Positions 33,090 to 33,514 of a DNA stretch of 33,514 nt are shown here, piece by piece. The stretch's first letter is position 1; each line of letters opens with the position of its first letter. Made by a program: the position numbers and the translations under genes. The stretch covers positions 1 to 33,514 of the forward strand of contig CAJEXQ010000023.1 of the NCBI GenBank assembly GCA_903994635.1, written 5' to 3'. Below the pieces are notes generated by a model, which was given only the letters and a program-made list of their open reading frames with translations, was not told the origin of the DNA and made no database searches. The DNA is from an uncultured Chlorobiaceae bacterium. Lineage in GTDB: Bacteria > Bacteroidota > Chlorobiia > Chlorobiales > Chlorobiaceae.

Positions 33090-33392
33090 TTATAAATCGA
33101 ATAAATTCAGCTGGTTACAGGTATTGGTCTTCTGATTTTGGCTGGCAGAATTCGTAACTAATTGCAAAATATCGACTTTTTCGAAAACACTGACACTCAT
33201 GATTTGTAGAAATGTGTAGGGAGTTATATCCAAATTCATGCGATTTTTAATCAAAGCTATAAGTACATAAGCTGATATTGCTGTCCAAATTTGGGTTTTG
33301 ACTGCATTTTCAGATGTGCCATAAAAGGCCTTTATTCAAAAATGTTGTTTAAACCATTTGAAGATAAGTTCAATCTGCCATCTGCTTTTATG
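33090..33392 (-). pseudogene. C-terminal fragment of an IS4-family transposase with internal stop
   Basis: Read on the minus strand, the bases from about 33392 down to the TAA at 33090-33092 give SRWQIELIFKWFKQHF, a stop, then IKAFYGTSENAVKTQI and WTAISAYVLIALIKNR, ending NQLNLFDL. This matches the C-terminal end of DDE transposases of the IS4 type (the DUF4372-associated group), where RWQIELFFKW holds the catalytic Glu. The internal stop is TGA at 33336-33338 on the complement; a CGA (Arg) to TGA change would explain it. The N-terminal part, which should lie to the right, is not recognisable past about 33393. The remnant is therefore inactive. Confidence 0.8.
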
Positions 33393-33514
33393 GCTCTTGG
33401 TAGAACCTAAACTGAGCGATAATCAAACCCAGCAAGCAAAGTAAGGTCCGAAATCAAGCAAAGAAAAACAAGAAGTCAAACTTATAGCCAAAAAGCCGAA
33501 ATGTACCTGATTTA
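33393..33514. other. Unassigned DNA beyond the transposase fragment
   Basis: On the minus strand the transposase similarity stops near 33393. The remaining 122 bases show no convincing continuation of the transposase in any frame. One minus frame gives SGTFRLFGYKFDFLFF before a stop, which is not recognised. It may be a second element inserted in the transposase gene, or ordinary flanking DNA. Confidence 0.35.

Noticed and set aside
1..33514. CRISPR array, tRNA, rRNA or riboswitch
   Set aside because: No regularly spaced repeats, no cloverleaf-like or conserved rRNA segments, and no recognisable riboswitch core were seen.

Overview
This 33.5 kb window is a surface-polysaccharide (LPS O-antigen, capsule or glycan) biosynthesis locus from a Gram-negative bacterium. 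All convincing genes lie on the plus strand, many joined by stop/start overlaps of the ATGA or TGATG type. The only minus-strand coding signal is a dead transposase fragment at the right end. The palindromic intergenic repeat at about 16.45-16.51 kb, the IS4-type remnant, the scarcity of strong Shine-Dalgarno sites and the overall protein look would fit a green sulfur bacterium (Chlorobiales). That is an impression, not a proof: no rRNA, tRNA or housekeeping marker is present.

Region A (1-13.35 kb) starts with a LIC12162-type putative transferase cut by the window edge. Then comes a long gene train: two Gfo/Idh/MocA oxidoreductases, an inositol-monophosphatase-family phosphatase, a D-2-hydroxyacid dehydrogenase, a TIM-barrel sugar isomerase, a HisC-like PLP aminotransferase, an FkbM methyltransferase, two further SAM methyltransferases, a KdsB-like CMP-sugar cytidylyltransferase and a large surface-carbohydrate protein. 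Together these look like a pathway that oxidises, aminates, methylates and CMP-activates an unusual acidic sugar. No known pathway matches the set exactly. Three stop/start junctions carry short open fragments that look like scars of deleted genes (2295-2479, 7238-7294, 12977-13349).

Region B (13.36-22.05 kb) holds a UDP-glucuronate decarboxylase (UDP-xylose synthase), a GT2 and a GT4 glycosyltransferase, a double-hairpin intergenic element, a glutamine-dependent asparagine-synthetase-like amidotransferase, an unusual glycosyltransferase-TM-YdcF(DUF218) fusion, a WbqC-family protein and a membrane-anchored GT2 (GtrB/DPM1-like).

Region C (22.05-26.85 kb) is markedly AT-rich and looks acquired separately. 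It has a beta-propeller glycosidase-like protein, an acetolactate-synthase-like ThDP enzyme, an ATP-grasp ligase and a calcineurin-like phosphoesterase. This may be a sugar-branching or decoration module.

Region D (26.85-33.06 kb) holds GtrA, a zinc-ribbon methyltransferase, a clear WecE (dTDP-4-amino-4,6-dideoxygalactose transaminase), a polytopic GT-C-like membrane protein, a second GtrB-like GT2 and an NAD-dependent epimerase. Combined, GtrA, the GtrB-like proteins and the GT-C-like protein resemble a three-component lipid-linked sugar-modification system, possibly handling a Fuc4N-type sugar made through WecE. The window ends in a degraded IS4-family transposase. No Wzx flippase, Wzz regulator, ABC exporter or dTDP-sugar synthase (RmlA/RmlB) is visible, so the pathway must depend on genes outside the window.
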